DNA from: an uncultured Myxococcales bacterium | GTDB taxonomy: Bacteria; Myxococcota_A; UBA9042 | Length of the DNA stretch: 64,000 nt | Reading direction: 5' to 3' | Assembly: GCA_903919145.1 (NCBI GenBank) | Contig: CAIXGW010000018.1 | Coordinates: forward strand, 33,530-97,529 | Shown: positions 9,901 through 17,515 of the stretch, in pieces | Layout: every line of letters begins with the position of its first letter | Position numbering within the stretch: position 1 is the first letter of the stretch | Position numbers and translations under genes: made by a program | The notes under the pieces: model-generated | The model's database searches: none | Told to the model about the DNA's origin: nothing | Seen by the model: only the letters and a program-made list of their open reading frames with translations

Positions 9901-11259
9901 ACCGCCTTCAAGGGCACGCAGATGACGGCAGCCTTCTATTCCTGGTCCGACGTCGAGGCCACCAACAACTTTGACAAGCGCTACATCGAGTTCTCGATCG
10001 ACGGCTTCCAGACCGTCGCTCTGTCCTACCAACTGGACAACGGGGCGGCGCAGAAGGCTTGGAAGATCGAGGCATTTGACATCAAGGCCCTGATCGGAAA
10101 GAAGTTCCAAGTGCGCTTCCGCTTTGACTCCGGCGACACCACCAACAACGTTGGCGCCGGCTGGTTCGTCGACCAGGCCAACATCTACGGCGGGCCGATC
10201 GTCAAGGTCGCCAACGGCGGCGTGTACACCGAGGCCTTCAATGACAACGGCAACGGCTGGCAGTTCAGCGATCCCAACACCAGCAAGACCGGCTGGGCCA
10301 TCGACGCTACCGCCGACGTGGGTCTGGCTTCGCTGGCCGACACGTCCAAGAGCTACCTGAACTTCAACAACGGCGTGGACTTTGCTGGCGTGGCCCAGGG
10401 CTCCAGCGTCTCGCCCGTGCTCGACCTCACCGGTATCACCGCTGGCCCCGTCACGCTGATGTTTGACGAGTGGTTCGAGGTAGAGAACAGCAATAGCTGG
10501 GACTTGCGCTATGTGGAAGTGTCCGGAGACGCCTTTGTGACCCTGCCCATCTCTACCCAGCGCGACAACACGGCGACGCTGCAGAAGGGCTGGCGCAAGG
10601 GTTGGATCGACCTGTCGGCCTTGAAGGGCAAGAAGGTCATCCTGCGGTTCCGCTTTGACTCCAAGGACACCAACAGCAACAACTTCAAGGGCTGGTTCCT
10701 GGACAACCTCAAGCTCGACAACGTGCCCGTGCCCTCGTACGGCGAGAGCATCACCTGCGCCAACCCCAACGCCTTCACGCTGTCCAACTTCAACGCAGTG
10801 GGCTGGGCGGTCGACAACAACGCCGGCTCGTCGTTCTACAGCAGCGACTGCTCGCTGAACCTCAGCTTCAAGCAGACCAGCGGCGCCTACAACTTTGCCT
10901 GCCCCACCAGCACCGCCAAGGTCGGCGGCACCGCCAAGACGGTGGCCTTCAAGATCAACGCGTCGCCAACCGTGGGCGCCAAGACCTTCTTGAAGTTCAA
11001 GGGTTACTTTGACGGCGAAACCGGCGGCTCCTACGATGTGGCCTCGGTCAACATCAAGGACGTCCTTTCCACCGCCCAGGTCAACCAGGTGCTCGACAAG
11101 AACCTGATCCTCAAGAAGTGGGGCGAGATCACGGTGGACGTCACGCCGCTGGTCGGCAAGATCGTCATTGTGACCTTTGGCTTCGACTCGGGTGACTGCA
11201 CCGCCAACGAGGGCGCCGGCATCTTCATTGACGACATCTTGGTCCGCGCTGACAAGTAA
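6925..11259 (+). CDS. giant Cys-repeat lipoprotein with three C-terminal jelly-roll-like domains
   Basis: This 1444-residue protein starts at the ATG at 6925, which has a GGAG ribosome site; the frame's earlier start lacks one. A signal peptide ends at SAGC (Cys22), indicating a lipoprotein. Residues 60-107 are a tandem 7-residue linker of the form STDQDTA. Residues about 112-915 hold fifteen copies of a roughly 42-residue, eight-Cys unit. Each unit pairs a CDDGNxCT...CxxGxCxG half with a CDDKNPCTxDTCDxxxGC half. The last 520 residues contain three beta-rich modules, each ending with a phrase like RFRFDSGDTTNN followed by GWFVDQ. These resemble MAM/immune-inhibitor-A-type jelly rolls. It is likely a rigid surface stalk displaying binding domains; the ligand is unknown. 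Confidence 0.8.
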   Translation: MTLAQNRWRALAVVAILASAGCGADPQPVNTNTGVDVPSSTDDTSMKTDVQIDTGKDAAGTDQDTASTDQDTASTDKDTASTDQDTASTDQDTASTDQDTGGTDQDTVVTSCKQDKDCPAATTPCKVATCNASTGACGEKDAADGEACTDTNACVEGAKCASGACAGTLKTCDDKNPCTDDTCDSKTGCVFTNNTVQCNDNDACTLADACAEGKCVPGKADTCDDGNPCTTNACDKEKGCSATNNTGTCEDGNACTAGDVCADGSCTPGKLADCDDKNACTVDTCDAKAGCQHAAAADGATCEDGNACTSGDACKAGACTGAAVVCDDKNPCTADTCDKVTGCANKADDTLTCDDDNSCTTGDKCAAGVCKGAGKDCNDNNPCTDDDCANNVCANKANAAPCDDGSACTQKDTCKDSKCGAGEPIACDDKNPCTTDTCDAATGLCKFADNTATCDDGTKCTTEDKCQGGVCVGVQKKCDDGKPCTLDSCDDASGDCKVANYADGTLCDDGTVCTQNDACKAGACAGSKVDCDDSNPCTTDSCDTVAGCKSAANTAACEDGNKCTLNDVCKDKACDAGATLDKCDDANPCTTDSCDAAVGCKHDNNAAQCSDSNACTDKDTCKDGACAGANIVCDDKNSCTDDSCDKVKGCVYTNNTALCSDGSVCTSDDKCTGGKCVGPTVIKCNDNNVCTTDSCDPKTGCTYKPVTAGSVCDDGNGCTTGDKCDAGGKCTGAGKNCDDNNVCTSDTCAKDVCTNTPNTAPCNDGTVCTLSDACDGKGKCLGSMPLKCDDGKVCTTDSCDPLKGCLNVNNTAPCDDGLFCTIKDTCKDGTCSNVAPNTCDDANVCTNDACDAVGKKCVSTNNTATCDDGDKCTPADKCALGKCVAGTAINCDDGNPCTLDSCDKTKGTCVYTLTTDVNVCKVFGIPATSPIDQNDPLWVNVGTGTVKWATDATPVPGKLTGAASLNFNNGTNYAEPNKPAQGSGLGKFFVDATAFKGTQMTAAFYSWSDVEATNNFDKRYIEFSIDGFQTVALSYQLDNGAAQKAWKIEAFDIKALIGKKFQVRFRFDSGDTTNNVGAGWFVDQANIYGGPIVKVANGGVYTEAFNDNGNGWQFSDPNTSKTGWAIDATADVGLASLADTSKSYLNFNNGVDFAGVAQGSSVSPVLDLTGITAGPVTLMFDEWFEVENSNSWDLRYVEVSGDAFVTLPISTQRDNTATLQKGWRKGWIDLSALKGKKVILRFRFDSKDTNSNNFKGWFLDNLKLDNVPVPSYGESITCANPNAFTLSNFNAVGWAVDNNAGSSFYSSDCSLNLSFKQTSGAYNFACPTSTAKVGGTAKTVAFKINASPTVGAKTFLKFKGYFDGETGGSYDVASVNIKDVLSTAQVNQVLDKNLILKKWGEITVDVTPLVGKIVIVTFGFDSGDCTANEGAGIFIDDILVRADK
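7102..7245 (+). repeat. in-frame 21-bp tandem repeat (STDQDTA linker)
   Basis: Seven near-identical 21-base units encode a Ser/Gly-Thr-Asp-Gln-Asp-Thr-Ala heptapeptide between the lipobox and the first Cys repeat. The codons are almost the same in each copy, so copy number may vary by slippage. Confidence 0.9.
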
Positions 11260-11313
11260 GGGAAACGCTGCTCTTCGCCGCGATCGCCGCGGCGCGGGGC
11301 ATTGAATCAAGGG

Positions 11314-11360
11314 GACGGCGGTTGTAGGCTTCGCGGCCTGCAACCGCCGTCTGCTTTTTT
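11314..11360 (+). terminator. intrinsic terminator after the giant lipoprotein gene
   Basis: A long near-perfect hairpin joins GACGGCGGTTG (11314-11324) to its complement CAACCGCCGTC (11341-11351), with further pairing of AGGC/GCCT inside. Six T residues follow (11355-11360). It ends the lipoprotein transcript about 55 bases after the stop and insulates lepB. Confidence 0.85.
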
Positions 11361-11409
11361 GGCCCCCTCCGCAAGCGGCTGCCCAGTGCCTGACCTCCCA
11401 AGGAGAACT

Positions 11410-12537
11410 GTGAGCCCCATTCCCACCATGGACAGCCGTGCGCAACGGCAGCGCCTGCGCGAGCTGCGCGAACGCGCCGACTATCTGGACAGCACCGGTG
11501 CGGCCCTGTTGCGCAAGTACGGAAAGACTTTGCGAGAAGACGTACGGCTGCTGATGCAGGACCAGCTGGCGACCCTGCGCAGCGCGCGCACGGCTGCAGG
11601 TGCTGAAGCCCAGCCCGAGGCCATCGAGCGGCTCGATCGCGCCGTCACAGCCCTTGACGAGTCGCTGCACTTGCACCTAGGGGCGTTCCGCAAGTCGCCG
11701 ACCCGCGAATACGTAGAGGCCATTGTGTGGGCCGCGGTGCTGACCATTGGCATTCGCGCGTTTGTCTTTGAGGCTTTCAAGATCCCAACCGGATCGATGA
11801 TTCCGACGCTGCAGATCCACGACCACCTGTTTGTCAACAAGTTTCTGTATGGGCTGAAGATTCCCTTTACCCGCATCAAGTTCTTGGCGCTGCGCGACCC
11901 CGCGCCGGGCGAAGTGGTGGTCTTTGAGTACCCCTACGACGATGACGCCGACTCGACCGGCAAGGATCTGATCAAGCGCGTCGTTGCCGGGCCGGGAGAC
12001 AAGGTGCGGATGGCCGACAATGTCTTGCATCTGAACGGTAAACCCGTCAAGCGGTGGATCCTGAATCCGGCGGGCTCGTGTGGGCAAGAAAGCTCTAGTG
12101 GCCGCAGCTGCCGCATCGCCCGCGAGTGCATCGGCGGCCAGATCTTTACCACCCAGCACCACGTGGCCACCCAGCCCGAGCAATTTGAGGTCGACAACAC
12201 CTCTGACTGGCCCTGGGCCGACCGCTGCTCTCACAAGCAGTGGCACCAGTGCTACGGGCCGCACGCCCTGCTATACGGGCTGCCAGAGAATCGCGCCTTC
12301 CCCGACTTTGAAGTCCCCCCCGGTCACCTGCTGGTCATGGGAGACAACCGCGACAATTCCAAAGACGGGCGCTTCTTTGGCCTGGTGCCGATGGATACCG
12401 TCAAGGGCAAGGCGGGCATCCGCTGGTGGGCCTTTACCGACGACTGGTTCAAGCCCAATGTCGAGCGAATGTTCACCTTTGTCCATGACGAGCAAGCCCC
12501 TGACGGCGACTGCAGCAAGTGGGAGCCCAAGCCGTGA
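11410..12537 (+). CDS. lepB: signal peptidase I
   Basis: This membrane serine protease removes signal peptides from Sec and Tat substrates. The catalytic Ser129 lies in PTGSMIPTL and the catalytic Lys189 in KDLIKRVVAGPGD. The C-terminal box is GDNRDNSKDGRFFG. Residues 1-100 form a charged, coiled-coil-prone cytoplasmic region, and a single membrane helix (about 101-120) precedes the catalytic domain. A GTG at 11410 is chosen because AAGGAGA sits directly upstream; an ATG at 11428 is the alternative. The 375 residues exceed the usual 200-320, partly from a Cys-containing insert (about residues 222-280) in the periplasmic domain. Its stop overlaps the pyrR start, so the four-gene set lepB-pyrR-pyrB-pyrC' is probably one transcript. 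Confidence 0.95.
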   Translation: MSPIPTMDSRAQRQRLRELRERADYLDSTGAALLRKYGKTLREDVRLLMQDQLATLRSARTAAGAEAQPEAIERLDRAVTALDESLHLHLGAFRKSPTREYVEAIVWAAVLTIGIRAFVFEAFKIPTGSMIPTLQIHDHLFVNKFLYGLKIPFTRIKFLALRDPAPGEVVVFEYPYDDDADSTGKDLIKRVVAGPGDKVRMADNVLHLNGKPVKRWILNPAGSCGQESSSGRSCRIARECIGGQIFTTQHHVATQPEQFEVDNTSDWPWADRCSHKQWHQCYGPHALLYGLPENRAFPDFEVPPGHLLVMGDNRDNSKDGRFFGLVPMDTVKGKAGIRWWAFTDDWFKPNVERMFTFVHDEQAPDGDCSKWEPKP

Positions 12538-13073
12538 ACCTCGACCGCAGCAACTTGGAACAGATCCTGCGCCAACTGGCTGACGAAGTCCTGGCCTTGC
12601 GCTGGACCGGCGCCGCACCTGACGAAAGGGTGATGCCTTGGCTGATCGGAATCCGCAGCGGTGGCGCGGTGGTGGCCCAGGAGCTGGCCGCTGTGCTGGC
12701 CCTGACAGAGGGCGAGCGGCCGCTGGTGGGTGCCTTGGACTGCTCGCTGTACCGCGACGACACTTGGCTGCGCGGCCCGCGGCTGGTCGAAGGCCAGACT
12801 TCGCTGCCCGGCGACCCCACGGGCCAAAGAATCCTGTTGGTTGACGACGTGTTGGCTAGCGGTCGCACGGTGCGGGCGGCCATGGCGGTCCTGGCTGACC
12901 TGGGGCGGCCCAAGGCGGTGGCCCTGGCGGTGCTGCTGGACCGCGGCGGCCGCGAGCTGCCTATTCAGCCCGACGCGGTGGGGCTGCGGGTGCAGGTCGA
13001 GCCCCACCAGAGCTTGCGGCTGCTGACCGACGGCCATGGCCGCATGGAGCGCGTGGTCACCCAGCCCAACTAG
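12534..13073 (+). CDS. pyrR: PyrR bifunctional pyrimidine regulator / uracil phosphoribosyltransferase
   Basis: The 179-residue protein starts at a GTG that overlaps the lepB stop by four bases (GTGA), with GGGAG upstream. It has the phosphoribosyltransferase PRPP loop ILLVDDVLASGRT and the PyrR-typical sequence DRGGRELPIQPDAVG. PyrR proteins bind UMP and in many bacteria control pyr mRNA attenuation; most also have weak uracil phosphoribosyltransferase activity. The gene precedes pyrB and pyrC', the same order as in Pseudomonas-type pyr operons. I found no obvious PyrR-binding attenuator in the short spacers here, so how it regulates this operon is unclear. Confidence 0.92.
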   Translation: MNLDRSNLEQILRQLADEVLALRWTGAAPDERVMPWLIGIRSGGAVVAQELAAVLALTEGERPLVGALDCSLYRDDTWLRGPRLVEGQTSLPGDPTGQRILLVDDVLASGRTVRAAMAVLADLGRPKAVALAVLLDRGGRELPIQPDAVGLRVQVEPHQSLRLLTDGHGRMERVVTQPN

Positions 13074-13141
13074 GGAAGATCAAGCCATCCGCTCTTGACT
13101 GCCCATCCCCGCCGCGGTGGCGGCGCCCAGGAGGCCCCCAG

Positions 13142-14104
13142 ATGCTGCCCCAGCCGTCGGCGACCGTGCCGCCCCTGCAATTGCGCCACCTGCTGGCGCT
13201 AGAGACGCTCAGCGCCGAGCAGATCACTGCCCTCTTGGACCTGGCGGCGGAGATGAAGTCCGTCAACCAGCGGACGGTCAAGAAGCTGCCAACCCTGCGC
13301 GGGATCACGGTTCTGTCTTTCTTTGTCGAGTCGTCTACCCGCACCCGCATGAGCTTTGAGCTGGCGGCCAAGCGGCTGTCGGCCGACACGATGACCTTTA
13401 CGGCTTCCAGCTCTTCCCTGTCCAAAGGCGAGACGCTGCTGGACACCGCCTTGAACTTGCAGGCGATGGGGCCTGACATTGTGGTGCTGCGCCACAACCG
13501 CTCCGGCGCTGCGCAATTCCTGGCCGAGTGCATTGGCTGCAGCATCGTCAACGCCGGCGATGGCGCCCACGAACACCCGACCCAGGGCCTGCTGGATGCC
13601 TTTACCCTGCGAGACAAGCTGGGCGACCTGCGCGGGCGAAAAATCGCCATCATCGGCGACATTGCCCACAGCCGGGTGGCCCGCTCTAACCTGTGGTGCC
13701 TGACCAAGCTCGGCGCAGAGGTGCACCTGGCAGGCCCCGCGACGATGATCCCTCCTGGAATCGAAGAGCTGGGCTGTGTGGCCCACCGCCGCGTCGAGCC
13801 CGCCCTAGAAGGGGCCGACGCCGTGATGATGCTGCGCATCCAGCGCGAGCGGCAGGGCAATGACCTGTTTCCCAATGCCCATGAATACCACCGGTTCTTT
13901 GGTCTAGATGCCGAGCGCCTGCAGCTGGCCCAGCCGGGCGCATGGGTGCTGCACCCCGGGCCGATGAACCGCGGCGTTGAAATCAGTGCGGACGTGGCCG
14001 ACGGACCGCAGTCGGTGATCCTGGAGCAGGTCGAAAACGGCGTGGCGGTGCGGATGGCGGTGCTCTACGCCGTGGCCGCGACGCGCGGGCTGAACCCAGC
14101 GTGA
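13142..14104 (+). CDS. pyrB: aspartate carbamoyltransferase catalytic subunit
   Basis: PyrB joins carbamoyl phosphate and aspartate in the second step of pyrimidine synthesis. The 320-residue chain has the carbamoyl-phosphate loop SSTRTRMSFE near residue 62, the HENHPTQ-type motif as HEHPTQGLLD, and the C-terminal HPGPMNRGVE. AGGAGG stands eight bases before the ATG. It lies 68 bases after pyrR and seven bases before pyrC'. That arrangement is known from bacteria in which the ATCase forms a dodecamer with an inactive dihydroorotase; by analogy, the product here probably associates with the next protein. No regulatory pyrI gene is present. Confidence 0.96.
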   Translation: MLPQPSATVPPLQLRHLLALETLSAEQITALLDLAAEMKSVNQRTVKKLPTLRGITVLSFFVESSTRTRMSFELAAKRLSADTMTFTASSSSLSKGETLLDTALNLQAMGPDIVVLRHNRSGAAQFLAECIGCSIVNAGDGAHEHPTQGLLDAFTLRDKLGDLRGRKIAIIGDIAHSRVARSNLWCLTKLGAEVHLAGPATMIPPGIEELGCVAHRRVEPALEGADAVMMLRIQRERQGNDLFPNAHEYHRFFGLDAERLQLAQPGAWVLHPGPMNRGVEISADVADGPQSVILEQVENGVAVRMAVLYAVAATRGLNPA

Positions 14105-14111
14105 GGAAATC

Positions 14112-15407
14112 ATGAGCCATACCCCTGACCTGCTGATCGTCGGTGGCCAGATCTACCAGCCCGGCATCGGCCTTGGCCCGGTGAGCGACCTGCGGGTGCG
14201 CGGCGGCAAGATCGTCGAGCTCGGCTCCGGCCTTGCACCCGCCGGCGAGCAGGTGGTGGACGCCAGCGGCTGCCTGGTCTGCGGCGGCCTGGTCGACCTG
14301 CGGGCCACCAGCGGCGAGCCCGGCAACGAGCCAGACGAAGACCTGTGCAGCCTGTCAGAGACTGCGGCGGCCGGTGGCTTTGTGGCGGTGGTCGTTGGCC
14401 CCGAGACCCTGCCCGCCAATGACGACCACGCCGTCACCGAGCTGGTGGTGCGCCGCACCCGCGAGTACGGCATCTGCGAAGTGCTGCCGATGGGCGCCCT
14501 GTCTGAGCGGCTGCGCGGCGAATCCTTGGCGCCTATGGGCGAAATGGCCGAGGCGGGCGCGGTGATGTTTGGCGACGGCGACCGCCCGGTGGGCAATTCG
14601 CGGCTGCTGCGCCGGGCCATGGAGTACGCGCGCAGCTTTGACCGGCCGATCTGCACCCAGCCCCTGGACGCGGTGCTCGCCGCCGGCGGCGTCATGCACG
14701 AAGGGGTCTGGTCGACCCGCTTGGGTCTGGCAGGCAGCGCCGCAGCCGCCGAACACATTGCGGTGGCGCGCGACATTGCCATCGCCCAGCTGACGGGCGG
14801 CCGCCTGCACCTGGCGCGGATCAGCAGCCGCCGATCCGTAGAGCTGGTCCGGCAGGCCAAGCAGGCCGGGGTGGCGGTGACGTGCGCCGTGACTCAGTGG
14901 CACTTGCGGCTGACGGCCGCTGCGCTGGCGCAGTACGACAGCAACCTCAAGCTGGTGGCGCCCTTGCGCGACGAAGAGGACCGCCGCGCCCTGCTGGCCG
15001 GCCTGCGCGACGGCACCATCGACGCCATCTGCAGCGATCACATGCCGGTCGGAACGGCCGACAAGCAGGTGGAATTTGACGAGGCCAAGCCTGGGGCCAT
15101 TGGCCTGCAGACGGCGTGGAGTCTAGTGCAGCAGTGCGTCGACGCCGGAGAGCTGCCGGTCGCGGTGGCGTTGGCGGCGCTGGTCGACGCGCCGCGGGCC
15201 ATCCTGAGGCTGCCGGCCGCCGATCTGGTGCCGGGCCGCAGCGCCACGCTGGTGATTCTGGATCCCGCCGCTACCTGGACGCTGGACCAGCGCAGCAGCC
15301 GCAGCAAGAGCCAGAACTCGGTGCTGTGGGGCACCCAGCTGCGCGGACAGGCCCGCTTGACCCTATTGCGCGGGCGCATTACCTGGCACGCTGACGGGCC
15401 GCGCTAA
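14112..15407 (+). CDS. pyrC': dihydroorotase-like protein lacking metal ligands (PyrC')
   Basis: The 431-residue chain has the whole amidohydrolase barrel of class I dihydroorotase, but key residues are gone. The usual metal-binding DLHVHLREPG reads DLRATSGEPG, so both His are lost. The usual HCED reads CTQPLD. The TPHHL motif reads TQWHL. Only a DHMP remnant of the catalytic DHAPH remains. It cannot bind the zinc pair in the normal way and is probably not a working dihydroorotase. In Pseudomonas-type operons the equivalent PyrC' is a structural partner needed for active ATCase. A GAGGAAAT site precedes the ATG. An active pyrC must be elsewhere in the genome. Confidence 0.9.
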   Translation: MSHTPDLLIVGGQIYQPGIGLGPVSDLRVRGGKIVELGSGLAPAGEQVVDASGCLVCGGLVDLRATSGEPGNEPDEDLCSLSETAAAGGFVAVVVGPETLPANDDHAVTELVVRRTREYGICEVLPMGALSERLRGESLAPMGEMAEAGAVMFGDGDRPVGNSRLLRRAMEYARSFDRPICTQPLDAVLAAGGVMHEGVWSTRLGLAGSAAAAEHIAVARDIAIAQLTGGRLHLARISSRRSVELVRQAKQAGVAVTCAVTQWHLRLTAAALAQYDSNLKLVAPLRDEEDRRALLAGLRDGTIDAICSDHMPVGTADKQVEFDEAKPGAIGLQTAWSLVQQCVDAGELPVAVALAALVDAPRAILRLPAADLVPGRSATLVILDPAATWTLDQRSSRSKSQNSVLWGTQLRGQARLTLLRGRITWHADGPR

Positions 15408-15470
15408 GTAGCGGTCGCCAAACCTGCCGGTCGCATGGCCGCACCTCCGACCGACCCAGCGTAGGCGACC

Positions 15471-15584
15471 CTAGCGGTGTTTCTGCGGAATGGCCCCAAC
15501 GATCAGGTGCATGGTCAACCCCGCGGTCGCCAGCGCCAGCCCTACTCCTGCCCCGATCGTCCCAATGAGGATTGCTACTTCCAT
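15471..15584 (-). CDS. 37-residue membrane microprotein
   Basis: A short frame of 38 codons runs from the ATG at 15584 to a TAG. It has an excellent ribosome site, GGAGG, seven bases before the start. The peptide is one hydrophobic helix with Gly spacing (MEVAILIGTIGAGVGLALAT, then AGLTMHLIVGAIPQKHR), ending in a basic tail. The length and Gly-rich helix suit a small subunit or modulator of a membrane complex. No function is known to me. It lies about 150 bases beyond the end of the radical SAM gene on the same strand and could be its last cistron or an independent unit. Confidence 0.55.
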   Translation of the reverse strand: MEVAILIGTIGAGVGLALATAGLTMHLIVGAIPQKHR

Positions 15585-15734
15585 GACGCCCTCCGATCCA
15601 GCCTAGCCCGTTTCAACCTGGGGCCAGCGTAGATCGGCGTCGCGGACGCGCAAGAAAATAACCGATCGCAATCAACGACCTGCAAGATGTGGCTGGGATT
15701 GCCGGTGCCAACCAAGCCCCAGGTGCGACAGACG

Positions 15735-17480
15735 CTAGAGGTCGCGCTGGGCCATCTGCGGATCCGCATAGTTTCCGCGCAGGACGAGGGCGATGGCGAG
15801 GTTCAGGTCCGCGAGTGCCTCGCGATCCACCCCAGGTGCGCTGTGGCGCAAACACGGCCGCCAGCGACCGGCTGCGTCGCGCTCAGTCACCACATCGACG
15901 CTGACCCGCAACTCGCCCTGCCGCCAGATCAAGCTGGCGTGCGGCCCTGCCCGCTCCGGCAGCCATGAGCCGAGCTGCCGCCCACCGAGCAACTGCCGCC
16001 ACTGCGCAGCCGTGCCTTCGGCCTGGAGTCGTTGCTGGGCTTGCTTGCGCTCCTGCGCCTGCTGGGACTGCGCTTGCCGAAAGGCGGCCCCAAGGTCGGA
16101 GCCTGCCGGCTGCGCCGTTCCTAGAGCCTTGGCGATAGCTCTAAGACCTTGCCACAGGGGCTCTGGGCTGGGCGCGACGGCTGGCAGCGGTCCCAGCAGC
16201 TCCACTTCCCAGCGGTCGGCGCGCGCAACCCACCATCCCGACCTTCGCGGCGGTCGCCCGGCCCTGCGCAAGGCGGCGCGCCATGGGCCGATCTGCACCT
16301 CGACCTCGCCGCCGCGGTCATCCACCTGGAGGACCCTTACTTCGCTCAGGCCGCTCAGCGGGCCTGCCGCCAGCAGGGCAAAGTGGTGGCCCGCGCGGTC
16401 CGACTCCCAAAGCTGCGCGGCCGTCACCGGTGCAAACTCGCCATCTCCATAGAATTGCCGATACTTGTCAAACACGCCTGAGCACTGGCTGTCAAACACG
16501 CAGCTCGCGCAGGCCGCGGGCTTGCCCTTGTCGGTGCGCTTGTCTAGATACTTGTCAAATCCCTGCTGGGTATTGCCCTGGCCGTCGGCGGCAACCGTCA
16601 CCGTGTCCTGGCCGTCGTGGTGGATCCGGTGGCTGACGGGCAGAGCCGTGCAATAGGGCACGTTGCCAAAGTTGAGGTCCCAGTGCGGGCCGAGCTGGGC
16701 ATCGACCTGCTGGGACAATCCTTGAAAAAACGGGGCCATCTCGGTGTAGCGCGCCATCATGGCCCGTAGCTCGGCATCGCTGCGGTCGCCGGCGTCGCGC
16801 GGCCTGACCATGTCCAGGTGCAGATTTTCCAAGCCAAACTGCTGACACACGCTGGCCAAGGCCGGCACCGAGCGATAATTGCTCTCTACCACACACATAT
16901 TGCCCGACAGGCGACTGCCCACCCGCTGCAGCTCGGCCATGCTGTCAAGAATCCGCTTCCACGAACCGCTGTTGAGCGTGGTCGCGTCGTGGCAAGCCTC
17001 GTCACCGCCCTGTAGCGAAAACCGCCACAGCACGCGCTTGCGGTGGGCCGGCCCCAGCCGCTGCAGCAGCTCCATGACCCGCTGGCGGAAGCTGGCTCGC
17101 GGGGTCATCACGCCGTTGGTAAAGATCACCACCTCGTCAAAGCCAAGCGCCACCGCTTCCGCCAAGACCTCGGCAAAGGACCGTTGAATGGTCGGCTCGC
17201 CCCCCAGCAAGGTAATGCGCTGGGCGCCAGTGGCGCGAGCTGCGCGGATCTCAGCAAGAATCGGCTCGGCCGCCAGCTGCGGTGCCCGCCCCTGCTCGGA
17301 AAGCTGGCCGGATACGCAGAAGACGCAGCGGTTGTTGCACAGGTGGCCGAGCTGGACCTCGACCTGGCGCTGAGGCTGGGATGGCGGCAAGTCGTGCAAT
17401 TGGAGGCCCCCGTTCAGCTGACAGCATAGCGTGCGGGCGGAGCATCCAAAAGACACTCCTTCAAACCACCTCAAGAACAA
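15735..17480 (-). CDS. radical SAM protein with SPASM-like auxiliary cluster and C-terminal extension
   Basis: The N-terminal half is a radical SAM barrel. Cys48, Cys52 and Cys55 (CNNRCVFC) should bind the [4Fe-4S] cluster with SAM, and GGEPT follows near residue 93. A further Cys set, Cys277 plus CASC...C (324, 327, 333), fits an auxiliary SPASM/twitch-type cluster, as in peptide- or protein-modifying enzymes. The last 240 residues are Gln/Ala/Arg-rich with no recognised domain. The start is uncertain: the longest frame opens with TTG at 17480, there is no in-frame ATG near the N-terminus, and GAAGGAG lies at about 17456-17462. It is 35 bases downstream of the phosphatase gene, so PEGA protein, phosphatase and this enzyme probably form one operon. 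The substrate is unknown. Confidence 0.8.
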   Translation of the reverse strand: MFLRWFEGVSFGCSARTLCCQLNGGLQLHDLPPSQPQRQVEVQLGHLCNNRCVFCVSGQLSEQGRAPQLAAEPILAEIRAARATGAQRITLLGGEPTIQRSFAEVLAEAVALGFDEVVIFTNGVMTPRASFRQRVMELLQRLGPAHRKRVLWRFSLQGGDEACHDATTLNSGSWKRILDSMAELQRVGSRLSGNMCVVESNYRSVPALASVCQQFGLENLHLDMVRPRDAGDRSDAELRAMMARYTEMAPFFQGLSQQVDAQLGPHWDLNFGNVPYCTALPVSHRIHHDGQDTVTVAADGQGNTQQGFDKYLDKRTDKGKPAACASCVFDSQCSGVFDKYRQFYGDGEFAPVTAAQLWESDRAGHHFALLAAGPLSGLSEVRVLQVDDRGGEVEVQIGPWRAALRRAGRPPRRSGWWVARADRWEVELLGPLPAVAPSPEPLWQGLRAIAKALGTAQPAGSDLGAAFRQAQSQQAQERKQAQQRLQAEGTAAQWRQLLGGRQLGSWLPERAGPHASLIWRQGELRVSVDVVTERDAAGRWRPCLRHSAPGVDREALADLNLAIALVLRGNYADPQMAQRDL

Positions 17481-17515
17481 AGGTTTTATCTAGACTGCCA
17501 GGACCGTCTCGGCCG

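Noticed and set aside
8617..11676. A 1019-codon minus-strand open frame across the giant lipoprotein gene
   Set aside because: It is antisense to a Cys-repeat gene with signal peptide and ribosome site; its translation is Val/Gly/Ala-rich, low complexity and follows the repeat period of the real gene.
14112..15407. Active dihydroorotase
   Set aside because: Both His of the DxHxH motif and other metal ligands are replaced.
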